A stretch of DNA of 64,000 nucleotides from Amia ocellicauda (taxonomy: Eukaryota; Chordata; Actinopteri; Amiiformes; Amiidae): NCBI RefSeq assembly GCF_036373705.1, contig NC_089867.1:14383001-14447000 (forward strand), read 5' to 3'. Every line of letters starts with the position of its first letter. Position 1 is the first letter of the stretch. This document shows, piece after piece, positions 1-12,900 of this stretch. The notes under the pieces were generated by a model. It had not been told where the DNA came from, did no database searches, and saw only the letters and a program-made list of their open reading frames with translations. A program made the position numbers and the translations under genes.

Positions 1-764
1 GGAAAACGAGCAAATTGGATATTTTTGGCCCATTGTTTATATAACAGCAGCTTCTGTAAAAACTGTTACATACAGGTATTATACGAATTAACTCAGTGAT
101 CATAGCTTCCACGGGAATACCATGGCCGGTCAATGTACATGCTTTTTTAATTCAGGGGCGATGCTGTCTGTGTTGATTTGCCCATTCTCTGTGTAGCACC
201 GCAGAGGGAAAGGGGCTCGTTTCAATTCCAGCAAGAGCAGGAAGCAGCTGTGTGGCGTGGGAGAGGGGAGGACCGCACAGGAGAGCGAGGCTGGTCGTGT
301 CCTTCACACAGCAGGAACCCAGTGCGCCAGGAAGGGGGGAGATGGCCAGGTGCAGGTCTGGGCTGATTGCCCCCCGTGCGCGCTGTTGCTTTCTGCGGTT
401 CAGCGACTCCCACCGTGCAGCCGCCCCCCCCCCCCCCAGTGCGCCCCGCATTAATCATGATTGGACAGGCCTGGAACCGCGATGTGGTTTTGATACGGCA
501 ATGAGGCGAGCTCAGTTCGCTGGCTGCAGTACAGATGGACTTTCTGGGGGCGTCGGAAGTGCATCAATAAACCTGCAACTACCCTGAGCTGCTGACGTCA
601 GCTTGGGGTCCTCCAAGGTCCCTAAAATAGCAGCAAAATTGTCAGAAACGTGCTTTCCCATGATGTCACTTGGCTCTCCCACACTTTGCCCTGGTTCTCA
701 TGCGGTTACGGTTCTCTAACCAGATTAGTAACTGGGCATGTTTGTGCCTGTGTCTGTGTTTCAG
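1..764 (+). other. GALNT1: GALNT1 intron (3' part)
   Basis: This intronic DNA upstream of the first exon seen has a C-run near 421-437. I see no match to the preceding GALNT1 exon (the one with the DxH motif), so that exon must lie before base 1. Confidence 0.7.
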
Positions 765-935
765 GAAGACGGTGGTGTGTCCCATCATCGACGTGATCAG
801 CGACGACACCTTCGAGTACATGGCGGGCTCCGATATGACCTACGGGGGCTTCAACTGGAAGCTGAATTTCCGCTGGTACCCAGTTCCCCAGAGGGAGATG
901 GACCGCAGGAAAGGAGACCGCACCCTGCCTGTCAG
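765..935 (+). CDS. GALNT1: GALNT1 coding exon, residues 231-286
   Basis: Acceptor tttcag, donor cag/gtaac. The exon starts with the third base of an Arg codon and ends with two bases of the next Arg codon. It encodes [14 protein letters not shown] to GDRTLPV, the catalytic segment that follows the (absent) DxH exon. 171 bp. Confidence 0.96.
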
Positions 936-3900
936 GTAACTACGGCAGCCCCCGGGGTTCAGGGGCTGGCGGAGAGGAGGAGTGTGGCGGCACAGCAGCT
1001 GGTTTACAAAGTCACAGCAAAGTCACTTTCACGGGGGAGGAAGTAGGAAGGCAATGGAAACGCGAGCTGGGGGAGGAGGATGAAGGAACGGTTGATTTTT
1101 ACTCTCTATAGCCATCGTTTGTTTGTTTTTTTCTGATGTGTTATTCTTTGTTCCTCTCTTTGTATCTTCTCTGTGCTAGACAGGTGCAGCTTCTAATTTG
1201 TTCTTGCTGAAGGTGACAGGTGTGATATAAAAACCGTTTTCGAAGCTGGAAAGACAGCTTGTGTTGCGCGGAATTGGATGGGATCTGTTTTTGTCTGTTG
1301 ATTGTGAGTGAGACGGCACTGCAGTCTTTGTGCTGGAACACAGCCATATGCTCTGAGAGGCATAAAAGCATTACGCTATCAGAGGCTATGTCAAGTGTGT
1401 ATTAAGTCTCCGTTTTGGGATTTTGTGAGGTAAAACGCGGCTCCCTGCAGATCGGCCGTAAATACAAAGCCCTGGATTGTTGCGCTCTATATTTTCATTT
1501 TTCTTTTGTTTATCCCCGGGACAGTACAAATGAGAAACCTATCTGCTGATTAATATTTATCTCATTATATCTTGTGCAAAGCAATTGCCTGCCACTGTTT
1601 CCAGATGCCTGCGTTTCCTCCACATTAATTTAGTGAACTCCGATTGGCAGAGAGACAATCTAATGACATTCCTCATCTGAAGCCCTCTCCGTTTTCACCT
1701 GCACTCATTAAGAGCACCAGAAGGTGTTTCTCCATCAAACGTGAACGTGTGTGTCTGCATCGGCGTGCGCAAAATCACAAAATCCCTCATAAATGTCATC
1801 TTAATAAGTCTTTTATAATGAATGGCTTCAAACCCTTGTGGACAGTTTAAATATTCAAATTTTTTTCTGATTATGTGCCCATAGAGACTAAACAAAATGG
1901 CCCTGAAAAATTAAGACATCCAGCCATTTCCACTGTCGTTTTGTTAGCTATGCTCTTGCTCCCTGTGTGGAACCAGAGCTATGTGACTCTGGGAGTACAA
2001 GCTCTGCACTATTGACTCTCTGTTGCGTTAAATTGACAGTGGGGAGGTATTCTCAGGCTCGGAAACCCTGATACGAGGACAGAGGGAGTGGCTGGTGGAA
2101 ATATACCACACGGTCAGCCATGGGGCAGGGGGCAGGGAGGACAGTGTCTCTGGACGAGGACTGTTGCCGGCTGCAGGAGATCTGAGATGCATGGTGTGGT
2201 GACAAGACTGTAGCAGCTCCACTGTCAGCACGGATCAGACACAATCAGGTCATCCTCGCTGCCCGTGTGCTCGGTGTGTGCTTCTGTGTGAGCATGTGTG
2301 TCTGTGTATGCAGGCGTGTGTGTGTGTGTGTGTGTTTGTATATGTGCTTGTATTTGTGTGTCTAAGGGTGTGTGTGAGTGCTTCTGTGTGTCTGCGTCCG
2401 CGGCTGTTCTCAGCTGGCAGTTCGCTCTTCCTGCACAGCTAGGATCTGCTCTGGGGCTGATGACAGACTGCTCTCCATGTGAGTACCCCACCGAGACCCA
2501 CACAGCACCACCGTGGATCAATCTAATCTGCCTCCTCATTACGTTGTGCTCCATGTAAAACAAGAAAAACAAGAAAACAATACGTAACATTGGTGTTGAG
2601 CTCTGCAGAGAGAGACGGAGAGAGAGGGGGATGCCAGTTTGACTGCAGCAGTAGGTGACAGCTGGAATCTGTCCATTGTAGCTTCAGCTAACCAGAGAGA
2701 CAGGGGGAAGAGAGGAGTTGAGGAGGACACGGATTTGTGCTCTCTACTACAGTCAGAGAGGGAGTCCGTTAAGAGACCCGATACATCTGCAAACTGGTAC
2801 AGAAACTACTGCAGAGTTATGTCACATTTCCCCCTGCAGGATTCCTCTTCTCACATACGGCCATCACAAGCTGCTTTAACTCGGATTATATAGATTATAT
2901 TATTCCTTTATTCATTGTGATTAGCAGTATCGTGCGAGAATCTTGCCTTCTACAAATGCTCTTGACTGGAAGAGCACAAAAGCCAGCACAAATGCGTTCT
3001 ATTACAGAGCCAAAGAGATGCCTCCGTTACAGAGAACACAACAGTCAGTCCCTATTTTGTAAAGAGCGCAAGGAATCGCACGACACACTGGAGTCATATA
3101 GTTCACTTTTATGAGACCACAAAGAAGAAAACATCCTTGCCAGTTCTGGAAAAATAATAACAATGACCAAAACCCCAAATAAGAGATGCTGTCGTTTCCT
3201 CTCTCGTGTTTGGTCAGGGTAGTAATTACCCCCTTTGTTTATATTGGGGGGCACTAGTGGTGTTCGGAGTTGAAAGTGCCAGGGATCCGCCCCCAACCCC
3301 TGTGGCTTGCAGCGCCTAATTGATTACAGAAGTCCCTGGATTCTGATCTGGAGGCATTTCAGTGTAGTCACATTACCAGCATGACTGTTCTTCATATCTC
3401 TGCTTCCACTTAGCTCTCTCGGCTGTGCACTGATGGCTGGCTGGTGAGGGCCAGCTAGAGGGGCCCCTAGAGACATTCGTAATTTTGCTAACTAGTGCCC
3501 TCAGTTGTCCCAGCTCTCAGTCTTGTGTCGCTGCTGTCCTCCACTCCAGCAGGCGGTCCGGTTGTCTTGCTCTGGGTTCCTCTGGGCAGACCAACTATGA
3601 GACGGGGGGCAACAAGGACAGACCAACTATGAGACGGGGGGCAACAAGGACAGACCAACTCTTGAGACGGGGGGCAACAAGGACAGACCAACTCTGAGAC
3701 AGGGGGCAACAAGGACAGATCAACTCTGACAGAGGGGGGGGTCAAGGACAGACCAACTCTGAGACGGGGGAACAAGGGTTCCATTCACGTATCCCACAGC
3801 TAGCTGTGCTGGATGTGTCCTGCTGTGCTAAATAATGTATATACACTAAGGGGGGGGGTCAGGGACATACCAACTCTTAGAGGGGGGGTCAGGGACATAC

Positions 3901-6900
3901 CAACTCTTGGGGGGGGGCAGGGACATACCAACTCTGAGGTTGCGTTCGGTATCCCACAGCTTGCTGTGCTGGATGTGTCCTGTGTGCTGTGTCTGGCGTC
4001 ACACACAGCAGATTGAAGAACGCCTCTCTGCACAAACCCTGCAGAAATCGATGTGATTGGATGCCTTGATATATTTTTCTACAGTTTATATTAAAACAAT
4101 TGGAATTGCCAGTAATTTAAGTTACAGCTTTATTGTGCATCATAGATTGATATTATATTTGTTAAAATAATTGAGGTAATAAATATCTATTATTATTATT
4201 ATTGGGCAATTCCACGATAAAGTGACCCTGGCCATGAAAAAGAAAATATGCCCATATCAAAAATATTTATTACTCGGTTTTTACTAAAAGGTGTATATTT
4301 GCGCATGCTGTGTTATTTTGGTTCAATTTATGCCTTTTCTTTACTTTACAGCCATTTAAATTTTACTGTTGAAAAATAAAAAAGCAACATTTACAGAAGT
4401 CTAATTTTCATTCATTTTTAGGTTTCATTTACATGATACATGTTCTATTTATACAATTGTAAATATGCCCAACTGGAACTCAATGGGTATATAATACCAA
4501 GTTAATAATATTACATTTGACAGAAAACAGGAAACTATTTTACAGCCATTCAAAATAATGGTATATATAAATAAAACGAATGTCACATCCATAACGTTTT
4601 CTTGGCAAAGTTTGTATAAAAGTTGTATGCTACACTAAATGTTTTTCAAACTTTCTATGCAAAGCTAACTTTTTTAAACTTATTTTATGGGATAAAAACT
4701 AATAACAATTGCCCAAATTAGCATTATGGATGTGACTGTTATGGACGTGACAATGTCCCTATTGATTTAATGATGTTATTGCAAATAATACGTCTTATGA
4801 TGTAAAAGCAAAATACAAATTGCATCACTTATGGTAGCACATAGTCATACCATAATTCATATTAACATCACAGCACCAGACTCCAGGCAGTTGTTTTAAT
4901 AGGGCTAGTTTTTATATATTTAATCTGCTTAATTTAAAATTGTTTCAAGACTGCTCCTTTGTCTGCCTATAACTTTAATAACTTAATGAAAAATGAGTGG
5001 CAAGGAGTTAAAAAAATGCGTGTACCGCAAAGCATAATTTATCATTTGAAATGTTGTAGAATTTCGCCCAAATGAAATGCATACCTTTAATCTGAAACTA
5101 TGGCCGGAACCTAATCACATTTCACAAGAATTGCGAATCATACTTTACAACATGGAATATTATTGCTTTTTGTTTATGAGTAGGAGAAATTAGATACTTA
5201 AAAAACAACAAAAGGTGATAACATTACGTTTTGTAAAGTGTGATTCGCAAGTCCCGTGCAATTTGATTATATCCCGGTCTATACCAGGATCTTAACTTCT
5301 TTAAAAGCTCTTAACATGATTTCACTATAAACTTTGCATCGTAACAATTCACTTTTTTTTTTCTTTCAATTTGAAAACAACAACAATATGTATGCTACCA
5401 CTTTAATGTTTCTATCCAATTGTTTTAGGCTCTGTTTTCAAGTACTTGTACAGCACGTCTACTTTGGTTTTTGTTTTGGTCAACAGCTTACTTCCTTGTT
5501 GATGGGAGAAAGGAGGCATGTTTGTAATCCCACTGTAGTTTTTTCATCTCTCACTGACACTGGTAATTCATCACAGAATGTCAGAAAACACTGCATTCTT
5601 TCAAGGAAGATTACTACATTCAATATTGAAGAGAATCTTATTACAGGTAATCTACTAGACATTTTATGGGTCTGGTCACAGAATTTTGAGGTGCAATTTC
5701 TTTGAAAAAATGATGATGCCGGATTTGTTTATGTCTTGCCAGCAAAGGAAGACAAAGGCTGGATTGGAGCTGAGCAGGTTGTCAGGAAACTTATTCCAGT
5801 TGTCGATAACCGAAACAGATTTCACTTCAGTGAAGTATTCCTGGCTGAATAAGTTTTAAATGTTTTGGAAGCTGTAAAGCTAACCAAGAAATAGCAGTGT
5901 TGGGTAAAATGCACCCGTTTTGAAAGTTTTTATTGATTCATTTACACCAATACTCCTTGCTGATTTTTTTAAGCCTTAATTAAATTGTATGTGTGTGTGT
6001 GTGTGTGTGTATACACCGATCAGCCATAACATTATGACCACCTGCCTAATATTGTGTAGGTCCCCATTTTGCCACCAAAACAGCCCTGACCCATCGAGGC
6101 ATGGACTCCACTAGACCTCTGAAGGTGTGCTGTGGTATCTGGCACCAAGACGTTAGCAGCAGATCCTTTAAGTCCTGTAAGTTGTGAGGTGGGGCTTCCA
6201 AGGATCGGACTCGTTTGTCCAGTACATCCCACAGATGCTCGATTGGATTGAGATCTGGGGAATTTGGAGGCCAAGTCAACACCTTGAACTTGTGCTTCAT
6301 CAGACCAGGCCACCTTCCTCCATTGCTCCGTGGTCCAGTTCTGATGCTCACGTGCCCATTGTAGGTGCTTTCGGCAACATAGAGCATGAAGACTAGACAT
6401 GTTTCAAAGGTTATAGATGTTTTTCAAAGAACTTGTTCATGTCTATTAGACACATGAAAAAAATTACATAGAAATACCAGGTTCCCATTACTTCTCTTTC
6501 TTTGCACTGAGCAATTTACTTACACAAGCCTGTTTACATTTAGTTATTTAGCCACCTATTTATGCCTCGGTTCCCAGAGCTGTTTTTGTAAAACCAGGCC
6601 GCTGTGAATCCGTCCCTCTGATGGAGGAGCAGCGACTGTGGGTTTGGTTTGTGTTTCGTTTTAAAAACGGAGACAGGAAACACTACGAGCGACACAGCCT
6701 GACTTGGAGAGAACTTTTGTCCTAAACGTGTAGCGACAACATTATATTCAGACAAGCACGTCCCATAAGAATACGTTTCCATGTGCAACAATAATACTAA
6801 ATAGCAAATATGTATTGTTATTATTATCTTCATCATTTGTGCTAGTATATATGTATTTTCAACGGCACAGCGTGACTCCCTTCATTTATTACTCTTACTA

Positions 6901-9900
6901 CAGATTTGTAACTGCAAACGATACTATTTGCCGTATTATTTATAATTTACTTAACAGACGTCCATAACCAGGGCAAGTTACAGTTGAAACAAAATACACA
7001 CGTTTCACGACTAATCATCCAGATACAATATAGCCGGTTTAATTTAACTAAAGTGTGCGCGTCTCAGACATGGTGTTTATGGACGCATTTATTAAACCAG
7101 TCCTTATGTTTTAGAGGGAAACCCAGATCTGTATTTATTTATTCATTAATTTATCTTGTAAATGGGCACGTTAACTGAATCGTGTTGGCCTTACTGACAT
7201 ATTGATTGTCTGCGGATTGTCCTGCACACATTCACACAACACAGCCTGAAACACCGGCCAGCTGTTCATACAATATTAATAACATCGGCTGCTACGATCC
7301 GATTATTATCCTTCAGTTTATTTGAACTAGTCAGTCACTGCACCGGTCCTGTTAAATCCAAGTGTTTAATTGTTTAATGCACTCGGATATTAACTGTAAC
7401 AGTCATTGTTTCTGTACGTGGATTTCACTCCATGCTGCTAATAAAACTGTAATTTCTTCATGATCGCACTCGGCACTTGAGATTATATCTTCCGACACAA
7501 TGTTTCTGATCTCTTCCCTGTGTCTCAAGTCAAACACACACGTCCAATACTGAAAGCGAATCATGTCCTCAGTGGGGACGGACGCTTACGGACACGTCTA
7601 GCACCAGATTGTTAACCGTCCACAAAACACGGACGCGTCCAGATGCTCAGCCAGTGGAAACACCCGTTTAAGCGTCCGGGGCCGCCAGTGGAAATGGGGT
7701 AATAGTTATCGCTGTGGTGAGTCTATTGCTTGTGGAGTTGTCCATCCGTCTCCGCTGCAAATTATCTAGTGTGGTCTGCCTTTGGCAAGGGGGAGGACAG
7801 CTCTCTGCATCAGTTGTATGCTTCGCCATCAAGTGATATTTTAAACTCGACGTGCTGCGGTGATAACTTAATTCACATCGACAATAAATGCAGACAACTT
7901 TTATCTTGTCGACAGAACCATCAGACATCGTTTTGTATATGAATTTTCCGTTCAGAAGACCTTTTTCTTTCTCCATTTCTTTTTGCTGCTGCTGCATCCT
8001 TTCCTGTCTTATGGCTCGCTATGGCTGCATCTCCATTTCTCCAACTACGGGCTAGGCTACGGGTCAAAATGCACGCTGCATTAATCACGCGTTAATAAAA
8101 TTAGTGCCATTAAAATGAATTTGCGTTATTAACGCGTTAATTTCGACAGCCCTAATTAAAATATAAAAAACCTGATGTATTTCTTAATATGCTTTTTGGG
8201 AGCTGCTAAGTTGTCCTTACAAAATTGCATTAAATGTTCTGATGGTAAGTTCTACAAATCACAGACTTTTGAGAATATGTTAAGTGACCTAGCAATACGT
8301 GTCCATTTCTGTCACATCCATAACGCATGTTTCTTTGGGTGTTAAAAAACTAATGGTAAACATTGAACCTTGAAATTTTAACATGACACAGTTCAAAAAG
8401 CACATTATCTAAATAGTGCATCATATTTAGTTATTTGTTTAAATCAGCCCTTGAATGAGGCAAAAAAAATGCATTTTTGTGTGCAAATGTCACATCCATA
8501 ACGCTGGAATTGCCCTATTATTTATTAGTAGATGGCCTTATCAAGGGCGACTTACAAAACAAGAGCATTATTAAAGTGCAATACGGTATTCAAAAACAGA
8601 TCGTTGCGACGGGGGGGGCAAGGACATACCAATTCTGAGAGGGGGGAAACAAGGACAGGGGCAGCCAGTGGAACATGCGCTTGCCTCCATGGGCAGAGGT
8701 TTTCCTGTGGGCATGGCATGGAGGACCTCGGCAGTGGAGTGTGGAGGGCTGCGAAGACATGGGCACAGTGCTCCTGTTCTGCCCTGCATTTGGCTTTGAT
8801 GGCAGATGGCTTTGCCTTGATAAAATCTTAGTAATGACTATCAATCAGTGCAGAGTGCTTTCCTCCCTTCTTCTGATGCCCTGTGATGAAAGTGTTTCAT
8901 GTGAACTGTTTTGTATTGCTTGGTTTCTCAGCCACACTGAATAAGGACTCGAATGCTTGTTAATCGTTTCACTCTGGATCTGGGAATGAGTCCACAAGGC
9001 CTTTTCTTCTAGACTGCTAGCACAAGCCTTTCCACCTCAGTGGAGCATGTTACTGACTCCAGGGATTATCCTTATGCTCTTGGCGTGAAGATCTTGGAGA
9101 TCTTAAAGGTGCAGTCTCTTCCCACAAATAAGGAGCCAGATTGGTGTTCCTGTGTCCGTTCCTCCGCGCTGTGAAAGTCCTCCACAGGCTGAGAATGTCA
9201 GTCTGCGCTGTAATTTAGTGTCTCTGTCTAGGGTGGTCGCATCAAAAGAAGGCCTTCTGGCTCCTGTGTTCTAGCCTGACAGTGTAATATCGCACAGTAG
9301 GAGGAGCCTGATTTAACGGCAGCGTTGCTTTCTCTGCTGTCATGCTGAGTCGTAAATCAGTATCAATTAATCAAACAAATGTTGGGAAATGTCTCCAGCC
9401 GCTGTGAAGTACGGCCAGCTCGGGCTGCTTGCCTCTACCCACTAATCACGAGTTGCATTAGAGGAAAACATTGCTTTCAAGCTACATCACAGAAATTCCT
9501 GTTTGCAACACAGGGCAGCATAAACAGGGAAGGGTTATGGCACACTCACTGATTTGTTGTTTTATTTTTTATTTTATTTTTTGTCCTCTGTGCTAGAATC
9601 CTCTACCTTCCACTCGTGTGACAGAAGCAAGGTGCCATGGTACGGTTCTGCTATAGCTCTCTCTGTGAGAGCGCAGGTTGGGCTGTATGCTTCAGGCATC
9701 GCTGGTTTCAATCTGGGTACATCTCCGAGAGGGGTCCCAAAAGAGAGGAAGAGAAACAGGCTGAGAGTGCTGCATGGCGCTGGTGGGATTGGGATTGGGA
9801 ACTGTATGTTGCCCTGCATTTCCTGGATTTACTGAGCAACAGCACCCCCTGTGGCTTGCCAGGCACAGTGCAATTGTTTTGTGGTATATGCTATGGTCTC

Positions 9901-12900
9901 CCAGGGTGGACAGTGGGCGGAAATAAGAGTTTGGTGGTTCCAAGTTGGCAGAGTATGAAAGAAAATGTATACAGTTGTTTTGTTTTTTATAAATATTTAT
10001 TACTCTTCCTTTTTTTTTTTTAAACAAACAACATGTTAGATAGCTATTTCCAAGTACTGTGAAAACCCTCATGTTTGCGTGTCTGCTCTGTAAAAGTGTG
10101 CTTTGTGTGCAGGGCAGCTCCATGCCCTGCCTTATACCTGTCCTGTGAACCCTGACCCTTGACCCCTGATCCTCTTGTGTACCCACAGAACACCCACCAT
10201 GGCGGGAGGCTTGTTCTCCATCGACAGGGACTACTTCCAGGAGATCGGCACCTACGACGCTGGCATGGACATCTGGGGTGGAGAGAACCTGGAGATCTCC
10301 TTCAGGGTGAGCCGTGCTTCGGTGTCATGGGCATTTGCATGTTGAATTACTAATTTATTAATGCGTTTATTTATCTGGGTTATTTGTTTTTATTTGGTAT
10401 TGCAGTGTTTTTGCTGGTGAGCTAAGTGTCCTAGACTAACAGAATCAGAAAAGCAACGAGACTTTCAGATGTCCCGGTTTATTTTCCTATAGATTTCCAG
10501 GCTAAGGGCTCTGTAGCTTCTCCTTTGCGGGGGCCAGGGCAACCTATATATAACCTCACATCCCCAAACGATTGTCCCTCTCCCCACATACACTCCTTAC
10601 AGTTTTACCCCCTCCTCCGCTATTATCCACACGGCATGGGCTGCCTCTCAGTCCCGACACACAGGAACAGCACTGCCGTCCCCATGGGTCCCACAGCGCT
10701 ACAATATGTGATGCATAAATACACATCAGCAGTTTTGGAAAGCTTTTTCCCAGCAGTACCATTTAAGAAAGAGCTGCTAAAATGTTGCAAATATTTGCTA
10801 TTTCAAATTAAATATCCCCAACGACATGAGAATAAGACGCCAGCAGCAAAGGACCGTTCGCATTAAACGGACCGAATTTCTTTTTTTTTTTAATTGTTTG
10901 CTTTAGGAAAAGGCTGCCGTTTGGAGCACTGTATGTACAACACAAAGGGAGTGCGCTCAGGGTTTTTCCCTGTTGTAAAGCACAGTTGTCTGCCAGCTGT
11001 GTCTCTCCTGCAGTGTAAGTTTGTACATGAGCGAACTGTTGATGGGGCTGTCCTTGGATGGCCGTGAGATGCAGCTCCCCGAAACAGCCTGGCATCTGCA
11101 CTAGTCTTGTTCTTTGCTTTCAGAAAATAAGACAACACACCTCCTACGAGCGCCTCTGTACCCTGTTTACTGCATTTCTTTGCATTTAGTTCATGCCATC
11201 ATTGAGTTGCCCACAGGATTTCAGATCTTTATCCCAGATTTCTGTCAGTTCTTGCCAGGTTTTGACCTCCCCGCCAATTGTATTTTTTCTGTGTGTGTGT
11301 AGATCTGGCAGTGTGGCGGCACTCTGGAGATCGTCACATGTTCCCACGTGGGTCATGTGTTCCGCAAGGCCACGCCCTACACCTTCCCCGGCGGCACCGG
11401 CCAGATCATCAACAAGAACAACCGACGCCTAGCCGAGGTCTGGATGGACGAGTTCAAGAACTTCTTCTACATCATCTCTCCAGGTGAGTCAACTCAGTCC
11501 TACAGAAACACAACAGCCGCGTGAATCCATGTGCCGGGAAACTGTGCCGACACTGGACCAGCCTTACAGTTCACCGAGTTCAACTGTCAACTATCACAGG
11601 CCTGCTAAATAATAATCCTGCACAGATCATTAATCAGAAATATTTCGTATGAAAAAAGAGAAAAATAAACTATGACATGGGTTAAGCTTGTAGAAACAAG
11701 GCCTTTTTGAAGTAAATGCCGATAGCATAACTGAGTTTTATGGAGAATATTATCTGAGTAATTAGCATTTTCATCCACATTTACACGTGATGTCAGTGGG
11801 CTACTACAGCCAGACATTGGAGAGTGTTAATTATTAGAAATGCACAGCAGGTTGATCACAATTTAAATCAGTGCTGTAGTTATCGCAATTAAGAGCCGAG
11901 TGGGCCTTTTTGGAGTAATTCAAGACACAAGCCCGCGTCTCCATCAGAGGATGACATGGCTGTTTATTTTGTGCCAGCAGTGCAATAACCTGTCAGTCGG
12001 CCTGTCGCTCTGTACAGTCCCTGCCTCTGCCCATACAGTGGCTTCAAACAGTGCTGCTCTTGTGCTGAGGATCAGTTTGGCATTACTGTGTCGTTTGCAT
12101 TTTGATTGGAATGTTTTCTGCATATGGTTGTCCTCGTCATTATTATTATTATTATTATTATTGTACTCGTAGGACAACACTGCTGTGCCGGGTATGTAGC
12201 ACTTCAATTAAGAATTCAGCAGGCCTGGGCCTCTGAAGGAAGTATTGGCTCAGAGCAGTGTACGCCAGATAATGGATATTAATATCTCTGTCAATAATGC
12301 TTAGTCTTACCCCGCTCTCCACAAGGCTGCTCTCTGGCACTGAATGAATAATGCAGACGGCCGCACGGTAACGCACAGCTCAGAGAACACACACCGTCCC
12401 TGCACACCCCGCCTGGTCTGCCCCCCACCCCCTTCAGCCGGGATAGGCCGGCTCTGCGATTACTGCACCCCTCCCTGCTCACACCAGCACAGGAGCCCAG
12501 CCCAGCACAGATCTCGGAGGAGCGTACACCCCATTGGTAGAAACCTGAGGGGGTACAGTCACTACTAGAAGGGTTGTTGAACTGACTCGGAGACTATTTC
12601 TAATTTTCTTTATATGTTAACATTGTGCGTTTTATTTTTGCCCCATTTATTTGTGTTGGTGGGGCCGGCTCTCCCTGCACTGTAGTGTCAGCTGCACCTC
12701 ACTCTGACCGACCACAGACAGATCAATAAATCGTTCCTAAAGTAAATTGCGCGGGTGAAAATTCGTTGCAGAGGAAGCCGTATCCCAGCTGCGATTTTTC
12801 CCAATAAAGACCTGTGCTCACGCCCTCCCTCTCTCTGTTTTCTTTCTTTCTCTTTCCCACTGGACAATAGAGATTCATGCCCAGGTGTCTGCAGGGTCAG

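Larger units (their letters stand above)
4204..8515. mobile_element. Candidate large DNA transposon with 11-bp terminal inverted repeats
   Basis: The left end reads GGGCAATTCCA (4204-4214) and the right end TGGAATTGCCC (8505-8515), exact inverses. Both flanks carry TATTATT, a possible 7-bp target duplication, although the site is a low-complexity ATT tract. The motif GTCACATCCATAACG or a near copy appears at 4581, 8310 and 8489 on the plus strand and inverted at about 4722 and 4738, as subterminal transposase-binding repeats would. The interior is AT-rich and holds a decayed ORF, a Tc1-type relic and a hAT-type relic. The superfamily is not assigned. The pairing of the two ends over 4.3 kb is inferred. 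Confidence 0.5.
936..10188 (+). other. GALNT1: GALNT1 intron rich in repeats
   Basis: A 9.25-kb intron. It holds a TG-rich tract (about 2274-2395), minisatellites (3587-3777, 3849-3938, 8608-8662), a candidate 4.3-kb transposon-like block (4204-8515) with nested relics, and a SINE-like stretch near 9630-9860. I see no further exon between 936 and 10188. Confidence 0.7.

Noticed and set aside
2298..2558. Long Cys/Val-rich open frames over the TG-rich tract.
   Set aside because: They come from the dinucleotide repeat, which stays open in several frames.
3849..3938. G-quadruplex potential in the G-run minisatellite.
   Set aside because: There is one G-run per ~30 bp, so loops would be too long for a stable standard quadruplex.
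3485..4033. Repetitive ORFs on both strands ([15 protein letters not shown] and [12 protein letters not shown] peptides).
   Set aside because: They are direct translations of the 32-bp minisatellite; no start context or splice signals.
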